Assembly: GCA_963699305.1 (NCBI GenBank)
Contig: OY969431.1
Coordinates: forward strand, 806,001 to 870,000
DNA: 64,000 bases
Source: JBGQAS01 sp963699305
GTDB taxonomy: Bacteria > Chloroflexota > Anaerolineae > Anaerolineales > Anaerolineaceae
Direction: 5' to 3'
Part shown: piece by piece, positions 1 to 9,065 of the stretch
Numbering within the stretch: position 1 is the first letter of the stretch
Layout: every line of letters begins with the position of its first letter
Translations under genes and position numbers: made by a program
Notes under the pieces: generated by a model
What the model saw: the letters and a program-made list of their open reading frames with translations, nothing else
What the model was told of the DNA's origin: nothing
Databases searched by the model: none

Positions 1-156
1 CAAGGAGAGAATAGCTGAGTCATCAAGCTTTTCTCCTTTTTCGACTTCCGCAAGTTTAACGCCGGTTAAGATCATTCGCAAAGTATCTCTCATGATGCTG
101 TTGCCTTTACGCATAGCCTCTTTTAAATCATTTTCGAATTTAGTTTTGAGCTCCAT
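1..156 (-). CDS. yqeY: YqeY/GatB-tail family protein, C-terminus cut by window edge
   Basis: Reading the minus strand from an ATG at 154-156 gives 52 codons open to the window edge. The product starts MELKTKFENDLKEAM and continues with RDTLRMILTGVKLAEVEKGE, the helical N-terminus typical of the YqeY family. These are about 150-residue proteins resembling the tail domain of the GatB amidotransferase subunit. Their role is unclear; a tRNA-linked function has been proposed from the GatB similarity. About two thirds of the gene lies outside the window. It follows the broken comEA-like gene by 9 bases, so the two are probably cotranscribed. The reading frame is clear and the family match good, although the fragment is short. 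Confidence 0.8.
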   Translation of the reverse strand, partial: MELKTKFENDLKEAMRKGNSIMRDTLRMILTGVKLAEVEKGEKLDDSAILSL

Positions 157-165
157 TGTGCCTCT

Positions 166-549
166 TTATGGAATCATATCATTAACTGAAATAAATTCTC
201 GGATATGGGACATAATATTAGGGCCGATCCCCGGTACTAAAGGAAGATCATCAATTGAATTGAGTTTTCCATTCTTTTCGCGATACTCTATGATTGCATT
301 AGCTTTTGTATTGCCTATCCCGGGCAGCAAAATGAATTACTCGACACTCGCTGTATTTATATCTAGTATATTTCTAGAAGGAATTATTTCTTGAGAATTC
401 CCGACAAGAGTGGCTTCAGGTGTAGGAATGATTTCAATGTGAACAGCAGAAATAGGTATTTTATGAGCGTTGGAAAAATAAATAAAAACGAACCCGCTGA
501 GGATAAATCCAAGAAAGATTCCAATAAGTAATATGAAACCTTTTTTCAT
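166..549 (-). pseudogene. comEA: ComEA-like helix-hairpin-helix protein with in-frame stop
   Basis: The minus-strand frame starts at ATG 547-549 and encodes an N-terminal membrane anchor (residues about 4-26), a short linker and then DINTASVE. A TAA at 337-339 (codon 71) follows. The same frame stays open beyond it for 56 codons and encodes a full helix-hairpin-helix DNA-binding module, including LLPGIGNTKANAIIEYREK and VPGIGPNIM, ending at TAA 166-168. Homologues have Glu where the stop stands, so one base change (GAA to TAA) would explain it. ComEA-type proteins bind incoming DNA at the membrane during natural transformation. As read, only the anchor would be made. It is either a genuine nonsense mutation or a sequencing error; TAA is not a known recoding codon in bacteria. 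Confidence 0.75.
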
Positions 550-560
550 ACTCTTCTAGT

Positions 561-1445
561 TTATTTCTTTGCTTCTAAAGACTCCATGGAAGAAAAAGCA
601 GCTAACGCCACCTCTATCATGCCTTTCGTTGGTTCAAGCGCAGTAATTTTTTGAATTGCGAGATTTGGCCAAAAAAGTACGCGAATAAAAGGTGATTTTA
701 TTCTTGCACTTGCCCAACGATTATATTCATATGCCAGCATAACGATCAACGGTAGAAAAATTATCCTGCTGCCAATCGTAATTAATAATGAGTTCTTTCC
801 TAATAGAGAATAAACGATGATAGAGATAAACACTACGGTTAATATAAATGAAGTCCCACAACGAGGGTGTCTGGTTGAAGCAAGTTTAATGTTTTTTTGA
901 GTCATCGGCAAACCGGATTCGAATGTATTTATGGTTTTATGCTCTGCACCGTGATATTGAAAGACTCTTCGAATATCTGGAAGAAAACTCACCCCCCAAA
1001 TATAACCAATTACGATGATAAGGCGAAGTAACCCTTCAAACAGATTTATTATCAACGAAGGCCAATTTAATAATCCTCCAATCCAACGTGAAAAAGCTGC
1101 TGGCGCCACAAAAAACAAGGCGATTGAGACTCCAAGTGAAAATAGAATAGTAAGGGTCAAAGAAAATCCCTCAATCTTCTCATTTTCACCTGTTTGAAAG
1201 TTGGCAGATTTTGTGAGATATTGCATTCCAATTCCCAAGGCATCCCAAAGAAGCAATAATCCACGAATAAATGGCCAACGAAAAAATGGTTTGGAATAAA
1301 CTCCCTTGAGCTGTTCTGATTCAACTCTGATGCTTTTATCTGGAAGTCGAAAAGCAGCGGATAAATAATGCTGCCCTCGCATCAATACTCCTTCGATTAA
1401 TGCCTGTCCACCATAATTAAGAAGTTTCAATTTTTCTTTTATCAT
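561..1445 (-). CDS. yqhQ: YqhQ-type DUF1385 membrane protein
   Basis: This 294-residue protein carries the two signatures of the DUF1385/YqhQ family: GGQALIEGVLMRG near the N-terminus (residues about 12-24) and HGAEHKTINTFE in the middle. It also has RHPRCGTSF and four or five hydrophobic segments (about residues 95-120, 130-155, 200-222, 225-240). The molecular function of the family is not established. The ATG at 1443-1445 lies one base after the stop of the upstream peptidase gene and has no clear ribosome-binding site, which suggests translational coupling. It is the second gene of a minus-strand group (peptidase, yqhQ, comEA-like, yqeY). Family assignment is firm; the biochemical role is unknown. 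Confidence 0.85.
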   Translation of the reverse strand: MIKEKLKLLNYGGQALIEGVLMRGQHYLSAAFRLPDKSIRVESEQLKGVYSKPFFRWPFIRGLLLLWDALGIGMQYLTKSANFQTGENEKIEGFSLTLTILFSLGVSIALFFVAPAAFSRWIGGLLNWPSLIINLFEGLLRLIIVIGYIWGVSFLPDIRRVFQYHGAEHKTINTFESGLPMTQKNIKLASTRHPRCGTSFILTVVFISIIVYSLLGKNSLLITIGSRIIFLPLIVMLAYEYNRWASARIKSPFIRVLFWPNLAIQKITALEPTKGMIEVALAAFSSMESLEAKK

Positions 1446-1446
1446 A

Positions 1447-2817
1447 TTAAAGGTTATAAAAAAAATGAATTAATGATTCAATCCCACGATACCAGGTCGG
1501 GAGGTGTAATCTCTCGTTTGGTGCATGAATATTATCATCGGGTAAACCAAAACCAGTTAGAACAGAGGGGATGTTCAATATCTCCTGCATATCTGAGACT
1601 ATTGGAACACTTCCTCCCTCACGCTTGTATATGGGACGTTTTCCCCAAACAGTCTCCAGAGCTCGAAAAAGTGCCTGGGTAGCTGGATTGTGAGGATCTG
1701 CCATTGAAGCAGGTCCACCAGCCATTTTTATCAGTTCCCACCGAATGGAGGTTGGAGCATGTTTTTCCAAATATGAAAGTAATTGCTTGTGAACCGTCTC
1801 AGGGTTTTGATTTGGGACAAGCCGCATTGAAAGCTTTGCCATAGCCCAAGAAGGAATGACAGTTTTTGAACCTTTACCTGTAAAACCTGAGAGAAATCCA
1901 TTCACATCCAACGTAGGTCTTGCACCGACCCTTTCCGTTGATGTATAACCTTTTTCACCGTGTACTTTCACCGCTCCTGTTTGCGTCAAGTAGTATGTGT
2001 CATCCAAAGGCAATCTGGCAAGCTCAGCTTTTTCTTCAGCAGAAATTGGAAGAACAGAATCGTAAAATCCTGGCAAAGTGATTCTTCCTTCATCGTCATG
2101 CATTCCAGCAATAAGCCTACATAGTGCATTTGCAGGATTGTTGATAATGCCACCAAAAACGCCAGAATGCAAATCATGCGCCGGTCCAATTACCCGCAAT
2201 TCAAAATAGGCTAGCCCACGTAAACTGTAAACGATAGTAGGGATATCCGATGCAATCATTCCTGTGTCAGGATTTAGTGCTACCGTGCTGCTCAACAGTT
2301 TTTTATTGTTTTCTAGAAATTTTGCCAGGTGAGGGGACCCTATCTCTTCTTCACCTTCAATTAAGAATTTGATATTGACAGGGAATACATCCGATTTGAT
2401 AATGGATTCTACAGCCGCAAGGCATGCGACGATCTGCCCTTTCATGTCAGAAGCCCCTCGAGCAAATAAATGTTCGCCGCGTCGAATAGGTTCAAAAGCC
2501 CCTGATTCCCATAAATCGATCGGATCGGCTGGCTGAACATCGTAATGACCATAGATAAGGACAGTAGGTCTATCTTTCCCCGCTTTAAGGTAATCTCCAT
2601 AAACGACAGGATGTCCTCCTGTAGGCATAACCTTTACATTTTCAATTGTCAAATTGGAAAGCTCAGAGGCGACCCAATTCGCTGCTTTCAATATGGAATT
2701 CTTGGATTCTTCATCGGTGGATATCGATGGAATTTTCAAGAAGTCAATTAATAGATTAAAGAATTTTTCTTGATGTGTATGGAAATAATCTACTGCTTGT
2801 TTTCTTTGGTCGCTCAT
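1447..2817 (-). CDS. M20 family metallodipeptidase
   Basis: A 456-residue zinc exopeptidase of the M20 family (dipeptidase/carnosinase type), expected to be cytosolic and to hydrolyse dipeptides or N-acyl amino acids. The metal-site motifs are present in order: GHYDVQP with the first His/Asp, ASDMKG with the bridging Asp, EGEEEIGS with the catalytic Glu pair, LNPDTG, and a C-terminal His in FGLPDDNIHAPNE. A dimerisation domain lies between them. Start: an in-frame codon exists 17 codons upstream, but the ATG at 2815-2817 is preceded by a strong GGAGGAA site and gives the usual M20 N-terminus (MSDQRKQAVDYF), so I place the start there. It is divergent from ssnA. The exact substrate cannot be read from the sequence. 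Confidence 0.88.
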   Translation of the reverse strand: MSDQRKQAVDYFHTHQEKFFNLLIDFLKIPSISTDEESKNSILKAANWVASELSNLTIENVKVMPTGGHPVVYGDYLKAGKDRPTVLIYGHYDVQPADPIDLWESGAFEPIRRGEHLFARGASDMKGQIVACLAAVESIIKSDVFPVNIKFLIEGEEEIGSPHLAKFLENNKKLLSSTVALNPDTGMIASDIPTIVYSLRGLAYFELRVIGPAHDLHSGVFGGIINNPANALCRLIAGMHDDEGRITLPGFYDSVLPISAEEKAELARLPLDDTYYLTQTGAVKVHGEKGYTSTERVGARPTLDVNGFLSGFTGKGSKTVIPSWAMAKLSMRLVPNQNPETVHKQLLSYLEKHAPTSIRWELIKMAGGPASMADPHNPATQALFRALETVWGKRPIYKREGGSVPIVSDMQEILNIPSVLTGFGLPDDNIHAPNERLHLPTWYRGIESLIHFFYNL

Positions 2818-2935
2818 GGTAGTTCCTCCAAGGTTCAGTACGATTATAAAGGATAACGATAATCTCAAGGGAACCTATGTGTTGCATGACACCTTTGTGT
2901 TAAAATCTTTATAAGCGATCTTCCAGGAGAATGAC

Positions 2936-4276
2936 ATGTTAATAAAAAATGCCAATATTGTTACTTGGTCGACTCCAAATTCAATTCTTGAAAATCATTC
3001 ATTACTGATTTCTGGGTCAAAAATTACCAAGATCGGAAAATTTGAAGACCTTAAGAAGAACTATCCAGATGAAGAATTATTTGACGCAAAAGGTCAATAT
3101 ATATTTCCGGGTAATATTTGCGCCCATACACATTTTTATGGTGCGTTTGCACGCGGAATGGCAATTCCAGGAAATCCAGCTCAGAATTTCCCTGAGATTT
3201 TAAATAAATTATGGTGGCCGCTTGATAAATCTCTCGAACAGGAAGATATATATTATTCTGCGCTGGTTTGTTTGATTGATGCCATTCGCCATGGGACAAC
3301 CTCATTATTTGACCATCATGCCTCCCAACGGAATGTCGCTGGTTCCTTGGATCAAATTGAACGAGCAGTCCTAGAAGCTGGCGTGCGCGCAGATTTGTGC
3401 TACGAAGTCTCCGATAGGGAAGGCGAAGAAATCGCTAAAGAAGGCATTGATGAAAATATTCGATTTATTAACAACGTCTTAAAGAATAAAAACGGATTTT
3501 TGAATGCACATTTCGGATTGCATGCTGGTATGACCATTTCACAAAAAACTTTGGAGCAATGCAGAAATGCAACTCCTGCTGACGTTGGATTTCACATTCA
3601 TGTCGGTGAATACACATCTGATGAATATGATTCGATTGATCAATATAAAATGAGGATTATTGATCGTCTAGATAAAGCAAACATCCTAGGAGATAAAACC
3701 ATCGTTGTCCACGGAGTAAATCTGGACGCAATGGAAATGACACTTTTATCAAACACCGGAACTTGGGTCTCTCATCAACCACGATCCAATATGAACAATG
3801 GAGTTGGTCTTCCTGCGGTTGAGGATATGCTGAGGTTAGGGATCAAAGTTTGTCTTGGAAACGATGGTTTTTCAAATGCTATGTGGGAGGAATGGAAAGC
3901 TGCTTATTTATCTCATAAATTGATCCATCGCGACCCACGCAGAATGGGCGGAGAAAAAATCATTCAAATGGCAATTACAAATAATGGCAAATTAGCCACA
4001 GAGGCTTTTGGAACTGGGACGATTGGTGAAATAAAGGAAAATGCTCAAGCCGATCTTATTTTTGTCGAATATTATCCATATACTTATTTAACTGCCGGTA
4101 ATCTTCCCTGGCATATGATTTTTGGATTTCATGAAGATGTGATTTTATCGACGATGGTGGCGGGAAAATTCCTCATGAAAAATCGAGAATTACTAACGCT
4201 GGATGAAGAAGCAATCACACATAAATCAAGAAATCGATGTAAAGAAGTTTGGAACAAATATAATCAATACGTTTAA
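2936..4276 (+). CDS. ssnA: SsnA-type aminohydrolase
   Basis: A 446-residue amidohydrolase-superfamily enzyme matching SsnA, the putative aminohydrolase of selenium-dependent purine/molybdenum hydroxylase gene sets (in E. coli it lies beside ygfK, ygfM and xdhD). Visible motifs are the metal-binding HTHF (GNICAHTHFYGAFARG), DAIRHGTTSLFDHHAS, the FHIHVGE and VVHGVN histidines, and the late Asp in CLGNDGF. It probably deaminates or hydrolyses an N-heterocycle, but its substrate is not established. The ATG follows CCAGGAGAATGAC. It opens a long plus-strand operon; npdG begins 13 bases after it. Co-location with ygfM- and xdhD-like genes, as in E. coli, strongly supports the SsnA call over a generic guanine deaminase. 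Confidence 0.85.
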   Translation: MLIKNANIVTWSTPNSILENHSLLISGSKITKIGKFEDLKKNYPDEELFDAKGQYIFPGNICAHTHFYGAFARGMAIPGNPAQNFPEILNKLWWPLDKSLEQEDIYYSALVCLIDAIRHGTTSLFDHHASQRNVAGSLDQIERAVLEAGVRADLCYEVSDREGEEIAKEGIDENIRFINNVLKNKNGFLNAHFGLHAGMTISQKTLEQCRNATPADVGFHIHVGEYTSDEYDSIDQYKMRIIDRLDKANILGDKTIVVHGVNLDAMEMTLLSNTGTWVSHQPRSNMNNGVGLPAVEDMLRLGIKVCLGNDGFSNAMWEEWKAAYLSHKLIHRDPRRMGGEKIIQMAITNNGKLATEAFGTGTIGEIKENAQADLIFVEYYPYTYLTAGNLPWHMIFGFHEDVILSTMVAGKFLMKNRELLTLDEEAITHKSRNRCKEVWNKYNQYV

Positions 4277-4289
4277 CCAGGAGAACAGC

Positions 4290-4970
4290 ATGGATACTCA
4301 AAATGTGGGTAAGAAGAAGATAGCGATTGTCGGTGGAACTGGAAAGGAAGGAAAAGGGCTGGCTTATCGTATTGCAAGGGCTGGATTTCAGGTGTTTGTT
4401 GGATCTCGAGAGATTGAAAAAGCAACGGTTGCTGCTTCTGAACTTAACGAGATGGAAAATTATTCATTAAAAATCATTGGACTACTGAATACTGATGTCT
4501 CAAAACAAGCTGATATCGTTATTGTTACAGTCCCTTATGCAGGACATCAGGCAACGTTGGAATCCATTAAGGAGAATGTCCAAGGAAAAATTGTGGTCGA
4601 TGTATCGGTTCCCCTTGTCCCCCCAAGGGTAACACGAGTTCAAATGCCGGCAGCTGGCAGCGCAGGTCAAGAAGCTCAATTAATTTTGGGAGAAAATGTA
4701 TTCGTCGTGACTGCATTTCAAAATATCCCTTTTGAACGATTGTTTAATAACGAAGAAATTGGATGTGATGTCCTGGTTTGTGGAAATTCAAAAGAAGCCA
4801 GGCAGGAAATCATAGTAATTGCAACCGTGATTGGATTGACGGCTTGGGATGCGGGACCTATCGAAAATTCTGTGATTCCAGAAGGGATGACTTCCATTCT
4901 CATCGGGATCAATAAGCAATTTGGAACAACATCGGCTGGTATCCAAATCACTGGTGTCAACAAGCCGTAA
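4290..4970 (+). CDS. npdG: F420-dependent NADP reductase
   Basis: This 226-residue Rossmann protein has the NpdG signature IAIVGGTGKEGKGLAYRIARAG at its N-terminus (glycine-rich NADP loop), followed by FVGSREIEKA and DIVIVTVPYAGHQ. NpdG transfers hydride between reduced coenzyme F420 and NADP+. The ATG at 4290 has a good AGGAGA site; an upstream in-frame extension overlapping ssnA by 74 bases is unlikely. The next gene (cofE) starts 2 bases after the stop, so the pair is cotranscribed with F420 biosynthesis. The enzyme gives the operon a way to exchange electrons between F420 and NADPH. Family assignment is strong because of the glycine motif and the neighbours. Confidence 0.9.
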   Translation: MDTQNVGKKKIAIVGGTGKEGKGLAYRIARAGFQVFVGSREIEKATVAASELNEMENYSLKIIGLLNTDVSKQADIVIVTVPYAGHQATLESIKENVQGKIVVDVSVPLVPPRVTRVQMPAAGSAGQEAQLILGENVFVVTAFQNIPFERLFNNEEIGCDVLVCGNSKEARQEIIVIATVIGLTAWDAGPIENSVIPEGMTSILIGINKQFGTTSAGIQITGVNKP

Positions 4971-4972
4971 TA

Positions 4973-5742
4973 ATGAATCAATTAGTATTATCTGCACTTT
5001 CCGCAATTCCAATGATAAAACCGGGGGATGACCTCGATTCTATCATAATGAAAACCTTAGAAGAGAGAATATTGACCTCCAGAATGGAGATATTATTGTT
5101 GTTGCTCAGAAAATTATTTCCAAGTCGGAAGGACGATTAAGGAAACTTAGCAAGGTGAAACCTTCAAAGCAAGCTTCGGAAATTGCGAAAAAAGTCGATA
5201 AAGATGCCCGGTTTGTTGAACTTGTTTTGGAGGAAAGTTCTTGCGTCTTGCGCACCAGACCAGGCACATTGATTGTCCAGCATAAATTGGGATTTATTTG
5301 TGCGAACGCGGGAATTGATCATTCGAATGTTTTGGGTGAAGATGGAGATCCGGAGGATTGGGTGCTTTTATTGCCAGAAGACCCGGATGCTTCTGCATTA
5401 AAACTACGCACATATTTTGAAAAAGAAAGTAATGCTCACGTTGGGGTTTTAATTATCGATTCACATGGGCGTGCGTGGCGAATGGGTATTGTGGGGATTT
5501 CAATAGGGTTTTCTGGGTTGCCAGGCATTGTTGATATGCGCGGAAAAGATGACCTGTTTAACTACAAACTTCGGATCACACAAATTGCGACAGCCGATGA
5601 ATTAGCTGCTGCTGCATCTTTACTGATGGGTCAAGCAGGCGAAGGTACTCCGGTCGTGCACGTACGGGGATTCCCGTATGCGCTCAGGGAAAGTTCATTC
5701 CAAGAGTTGATTCGTCCAGAAAAAGATGACCTTTTCAGGTGA
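4973..5742 (+). pseudogene. cofE: Coenzyme F420-0:L-glutamate ligase, one frameshift
   Basis: CofE adds gamma-linked glutamates to F420-0 using GTP. The expected N-terminus is read from ATG 4973 (LSALSAIPMIKPGDDLDSII). The frame then breaks at about 5061-5070, in a GAAGAGAGA stretch, and would stop at 5138. Restoring one base there continues into DLQNGDIIVVAQKIISKSEGR and then the long downstream frame with VLRTRPGTLIVQHKLGF, CANAGIDHSN, a LLPEDPD block and DSHGRAWRMG, all typical of CofE. The repaired length, about 256 residues, equals the family norm. If the break were real, a GTG start at 5155 could give only a 195-residue protein lacking part of the active site. A sequencing indel is the simplest explanation, since cofD, cofC and the flanking genes are intact. 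Confidence 0.85.
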
Positions 5743-5748
5743 TCAAAT

Positions 5749-6687
5749 ATGAAAGTAGTTGCCCTCGCGGGTGGAGTTGGTGGAGCAAAGCTTGCGCATG
5801 GATTGTCGCTTTGTTTACTCCCAGAAGAGCTTTTAATAATCGTTAATACGGGTGACGATTTCAGTCATTACGGATTACAGATCTGTCCTGATTTGGATAC
5901 CATTTGTTACACCTTGGCAGGTTTATCAGATCCTATAAGAGGTTGGGGGCAAAAGGATGAAACATGGAATGCCCTTGATAGCATATCGTCTTTACATGGC
6001 GTGAATTGGTTTAAGATCGGCGATAAAGATTTAGGAATTCATCTTGAGCGCACAAGGTTGTTAGCATCTGGAAAGCGATTATCGGAAATTACACAGAATT
6101 TTTGTCAAAACTGGGGTATAAAACATTCGGTTCTTCCGATGTGCGATGAAAAAGTATCCACACTGGTTGAGACCAAGGAATTAGGGTGGTTGTCTTTTCA
6201 AGAATACTTCGTGAAACATAAATGTGAGCCCATTGTACAAGGTTTTCGATTCCAAGGGATTGAAAAAGCTAAATTGTCGAATGAAGCAGTAGAAAAAATT
6301 AACAACGCAGATCTTATCGTTATTTGTCCATCAAATCCTTGGGTGAGCATCGATCCAATATTAGCGATACCTGGGTTCAAGAATCTGATCGGTAAAAAAG
6401 AGGTTATCGCTGTTTCGCCTATTGTAAAAGGAAACGCAATCAAAGGACCTGCAGCAAAAATGTTTCACGAACTAGGGATTGAACCGAGTGCACTTTCAGT
6501 GGCTCGCCATTATGCCAAAGATATCGATTTTCTGGTATTTGACAAATGCGATGCATCGTATACACAGGAAATTAAAGCGTCAGGTATAATTCCTGTCATA
6601 ACACAAACAATTATGACAACTATTGAGGATCGCAAGCTGTTGGCCGAAATGATCATCGAACTAGCTTTAAAAAATAAGAAACTTTGA
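5749..6687 (+). CDS. cofD: 2-phospho-L-lactate transferase
   Basis: This 312-residue protein begins VVALAGGVGGAKLAHGLSL, the CofD nucleotide/substrate loop, followed by IIVNTGDDFSHYGLQICPDLDT, the most conserved part of the family. Later blocks include VICPSNPWVSIDPILAIPG and VSPIVKG. CofD transfers the phospholactyl (or phosphoenolpyruvyl) group from the guanosine-diphosphate intermediate to the deazaflavin FO, forming F420-0 or its dehydro form. The start ATG is 6 bases after cofE and the stop is 1 base before cofC, so cofE, cofD and cofC form a tight biosynthetic block. FO synthase (cofG/H) is not in the window. Length and motifs fit the family fully. Confidence 0.93.
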   Translation: MKVVALAGGVGGAKLAHGLSLCLLPEELLIIVNTGDDFSHYGLQICPDLDTICYTLAGLSDPIRGWGQKDETWNALDSISSLHGVNWFKIGDKDLGIHLERTRLLASGKRLSEITQNFCQNWGIKHSVLPMCDEKVSTLVETKELGWLSFQEYFVKHKCEPIVQGFRFQGIEKAKLSNEAVEKINNADLIVICPSNPWVSIDPILAIPGFKNLIGKKEVIAVSPIVKGNAIKGPAAKMFHELGIEPSALSVARHYAKDIDFLVFDKCDASYTQEIKASGIIPVITQTIMTTIEDRKLLAEMIIELALKNKKL

Positions 6688-6688
6688 A

Positions 6689-7324
6689 ATGCTCACATGG
6701 GCAATTATCCCAATTAAACCGCTACATCAGGGGAAATCCAGGCTATCTGGAATAATTGATCATAAAGCACGTATCAAATTTAACAAGAAATTACTTACCC
6801 ATACACTGAAAGTGGTTTCTTCATGTAAACGAATCTCAGGGGTTATCGTCGTAACCAAAGATACGGCCCTTCAAGCCATCGTAAAAAAGCCTAATGTAAA
6901 ATTATTTATTGAAGATGGCAAATCAGATCTGAACAAAGCGATAAATTTTGGTGTAACAAAAGCGATTGAAAATAAAGCTGATAGCATACTTGTCATTCCA
7001 TGCGATCTTCCCCTATTAAATAAAGCGGAAATTGGAAAAATTATTCGCATTTCATCATCAGATCGTTGTTTAGTGATCGTACCGGATCGACATTTCCAAG
7101 GGACAAATTTGTTATTCATAAAGCCTGCACTAAAGGACATATATTGTTTTGGTGAAAACTCTTTCGAAAAGCATAAGGAAATGGGGAAAAGATTAGGACT
7201 GGATGTTAAGGTTTACGATTCAAAGAATCTTTGTCTTGATATAGATTTACCGGAGGATTTACAGTACTATAATTTAAGAAAAAGCAGAACAGAAATACGG
7301 AATTTGAAATTTTGGAGGATATGA
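6689..7324 (+). CDS. cofC: 2-phospho-L-lactate (or PEP) guanylyltransferase
   Basis: A 211-residue nucleotidyltransferase with the CofC/FbiD pattern: WAIIPIKPLHQGKSRLSG at the N-terminus (nucleotide loop), the central LVIPCDLPLLN metal-binding motif and IVPDRHFQGTNLLFIKP near the C-terminus. It activates 2-phospholactate or phosphoenolpyruvate with GTP to make the substrate for CofD. Its position directly after cofD confirms the role. The stop overlaps the start of the next gene (ATGATGA). The C-terminal tail is slightly longer than usual and Lys/Arg-rich. Which of the two three-carbon substrates is used cannot be told from the sequence. Confidence 0.9.
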   Translation: MLTWAIIPIKPLHQGKSRLSGIIDHKARIKFNKKLLTHTLKVVSSCKRISGVIVVTKDTALQAIVKKPNVKLFIEDGKSDLNKAINFGVTKAIENKADSILVIPCDLPLLNKAEIGKIIRISSSDRCLVIVPDRHFQGTNLLFIKPALKDIYCFGENSFEKHKEMGKRLGLDVKVYDSKNLCLDIDLPEDLQYYNLRKSRTEIRNLKFWRI

Positions 7325-8322
7325 TGAAAGAAAGAGTTGCTCTCTATTTACAAGATGCCCACGATCTACGAGATGGACTTGAATATGTAAAATACGCTGA
7401 AAAACATGAATTCGAAGGTGTTTGGCAAGCGGAAAGCAGGCTTGTTCGAGATGCGATTGTTCCAATGGCTGCTTATGCGGCAGTAACCGACCGAATTAAA
7501 GTAGGATCAGGAGTGATCAATAATTGGACTCGGAATATTGGATTATTGGCTGCTACATTTTTGACACTGGACGATCTCGCTCCAAACCGAATAAACTGTG
7601 GTATTGGCGCATGGTGGGATCCTTTAGCCCGAAATGTTGGTATAAACCGAACAAAACCTCTTACAGCAATGAAAGAAACCATTACAATTTTGAGAAAACT
7701 ATTGAATATGGAACGGGTTACCTTTCACGGGGAATTTGTGAATGTTGAAGGTATCGAACTTGATGTAGTTCATGGAAGAAAGGAACCGAGGAATGTTCCG
7801 ATTTTAATTGGTGCAACCGGTGACCAAATGATGGAGATGGCTGGGGAAATTGCTGATGGCATCGTTATGAATTATTGTGTACCCCCGGAATATAACCATA
7901 AAGCACTTGAGTTAATCGAAAAAGGTGCCCGAAAATCAGGGCGAAAACTCGAGGATATTGATAGACCTCAGCTGATAGTTTGTTCTGTAGATAAGGATCA
8001 TGATAAAGCCATTGACACCACACGCGAATTGCTTACTCAATATCTTGCCCAGCAGCCTCATATTGCAAAAGCTTCCGGTGTGTCTCAGGAAATTGTAACC
8101 TCGATCCAGTCCATTTTAGGATGGCCAGCGACACATGAGCAGATAAAAAAGGCAAAACACCTTGTTCCGGATGAATTAATTCTACGGATTACTGCCTCTG
8201 GTACTCCTGAAGAAGCAAAGGCAAAGGTTAAGGAATATTGCAAGAATGGATGTACTTGCCCCATTTTATATCCTGTTGGGAGCGACGTGCATGTCTTAAT
8301 TGATACGTTCAGCCAGGTTTGA
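7324..8322 (+). CDS. LLM-class F420/FMN-dependent oxidoreductase
   Basis: A 332-residue luciferase-like monooxygenase family barrel. Visible features are the N-terminal VALYLQDAHDL, a FEGVWQAES strand, KVGSGVINNWTRN, NRINCGIGAWWDPLA, a VPILIGATGDQM block and AGEIADGIVMN near the cofactor phosphate site. The subgroup related to methylene-tetrahydromethanopterin reductase (Mer) uses F420, and location immediately after cofEDC makes F420 the likely cofactor. The substrate is unknown. Start: two ATGs lie in tandem (7321, 7324) after GGAGG at 7314-7318; the second has the better spacing, so I use it. The gene ends 13 bases before the ygfM-like gene, in the same operon. Confidence 0.82.
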   Translation: MKERVALYLQDAHDLRDGLEYVKYAEKHEFEGVWQAESRLVRDAIVPMAAYAAVTDRIKVGSGVINNWTRNIGLLAATFLTLDDLAPNRINCGIGAWWDPLARNVGINRTKPLTAMKETITILRKLLNMERVTFHGEFVNVEGIELDVVHGRKEPRNVPILIGATGDQMMEMAGEIADGIVMNYCVPPEYNHKALELIEKGARKSGRKLEDIDRPQLIVCSVDKDHDKAIDTTRELLTQYLAQQPHIAKASGVSQEIVTSIQSILGWPATHEQIKKAKHLVPDELILRITASGTPEEAKAKVKEYCKNGCTCPILYPVGSDVHVLIDTFSQV

Positions 8323-8335
8323 CATAGGAAAATTT

Positions 8336-9058
8336 ATGATTGTGGATTATTTTCGCCCTGGATCTCTAAAAGAAGCAATTGAACTTCTTAGTCGGGATAA
8401 GCCAAAAACAATTCCACTGGGTGGTGGTGTCAGTATTAGCCAGCACAAGGATGGAGAATTGGCGGTTGTGGACCTTCAAAAACTCAACTTGAACCGTATC
8501 GCTGAAAAAGATGGGAAGATTGTGATCGGATCAACCATTACGATACAAGAATTATTAAATTCATCAATTTTTTCAAGTGAAATCAATGAAATAATCAAAC
8601 GTGAAGGCACTACGAATTTACGACAAGTTGCTACCTTGGCAGGGACATTGATTACTTCTGATGGACATTCCTTTATAGGGATGATTTTTTCAGCATTAGG
8701 TGCGATTCTGGTTTGGGAACCTGGAAACATAGAAATAGCATTTGCAAATCTTGAAAAGACACGAAATAATCAGTTTAAAGGTAAATTGATCACTAAAATC
8801 TTAATACCCAAAGAGTTCGTATTGAAGGTTGAAGCGATCAGTTATTCTCCAGATAGCAATCCAAAAATTATTATCGTACATATGAAGAATAAACGAGAGA
8901 ACGTTTTTGCTTTTGGTGGTGACACAGATAAACCATTTCGTGTGGAGAATAGTGAAGTAAAAGAATTTATCAATAATGCGCATAGACATTTCTTAAACAA
9001 TAATTTATCAAAAAATTATCTTTTATCGATTCTAAACAAATTGGTTGACAGGTTATAA
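8336..9058 (+). CDS. ygfM: FAD-binding subunit of molybdenum hydroxylase, YgfM-like
   Basis: A 240-residue protein starting MIVDYFRPGSLKEAIELL, typical of the FAD-binding (medium) subunit of xanthine-dehydrogenase-type enzymes. It has the FAD-loop pattern IPLGGGVSISQ and a TTNLRQVATLAGTLIT block matching the second FAD motif. It is shorter and more divergent than CoxM and lies directly before a fused 2Fe-2S/molybdopterin subunit, the same order as E. coli ygfM-xdhD. It should pass electrons from the iron-sulfur centres to an external acceptor. The start ATG at 8336 is chosen over an upstream codon that would overlap the LLM gene; the distance to the next start is 7 bases. Function is inferred from family and context. 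Confidence 0.8.
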   Translation: MIVDYFRPGSLKEAIELLSRDKPKTIPLGGGVSISQHKDGELAVVDLQKLNLNRIAEKDGKIVIGSTITIQELLNSSIFSSEINEIIKREGTTNLRQVATLAGTLITSDGHSFIGMIFSALGAILVWEPGNIEIAFANLEKTRNNQFKGKLITKILIPKEFVLKVEAISYSPDSNPKIIIVHMKNKRENVFAFGGDTDKPFRVENSEVKEFINNAHRHFLNNNLSKNYLLSILNKLVDRL

Positions 9059-9065
9059 GAAACAA

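Noticed and set aside
337..339. Recoded stop codon in the comEA-like gene
   Set aside because: The codon is TAA, which is not used for selenocysteine or pyrrolysine, and no downstream hairpin is present.
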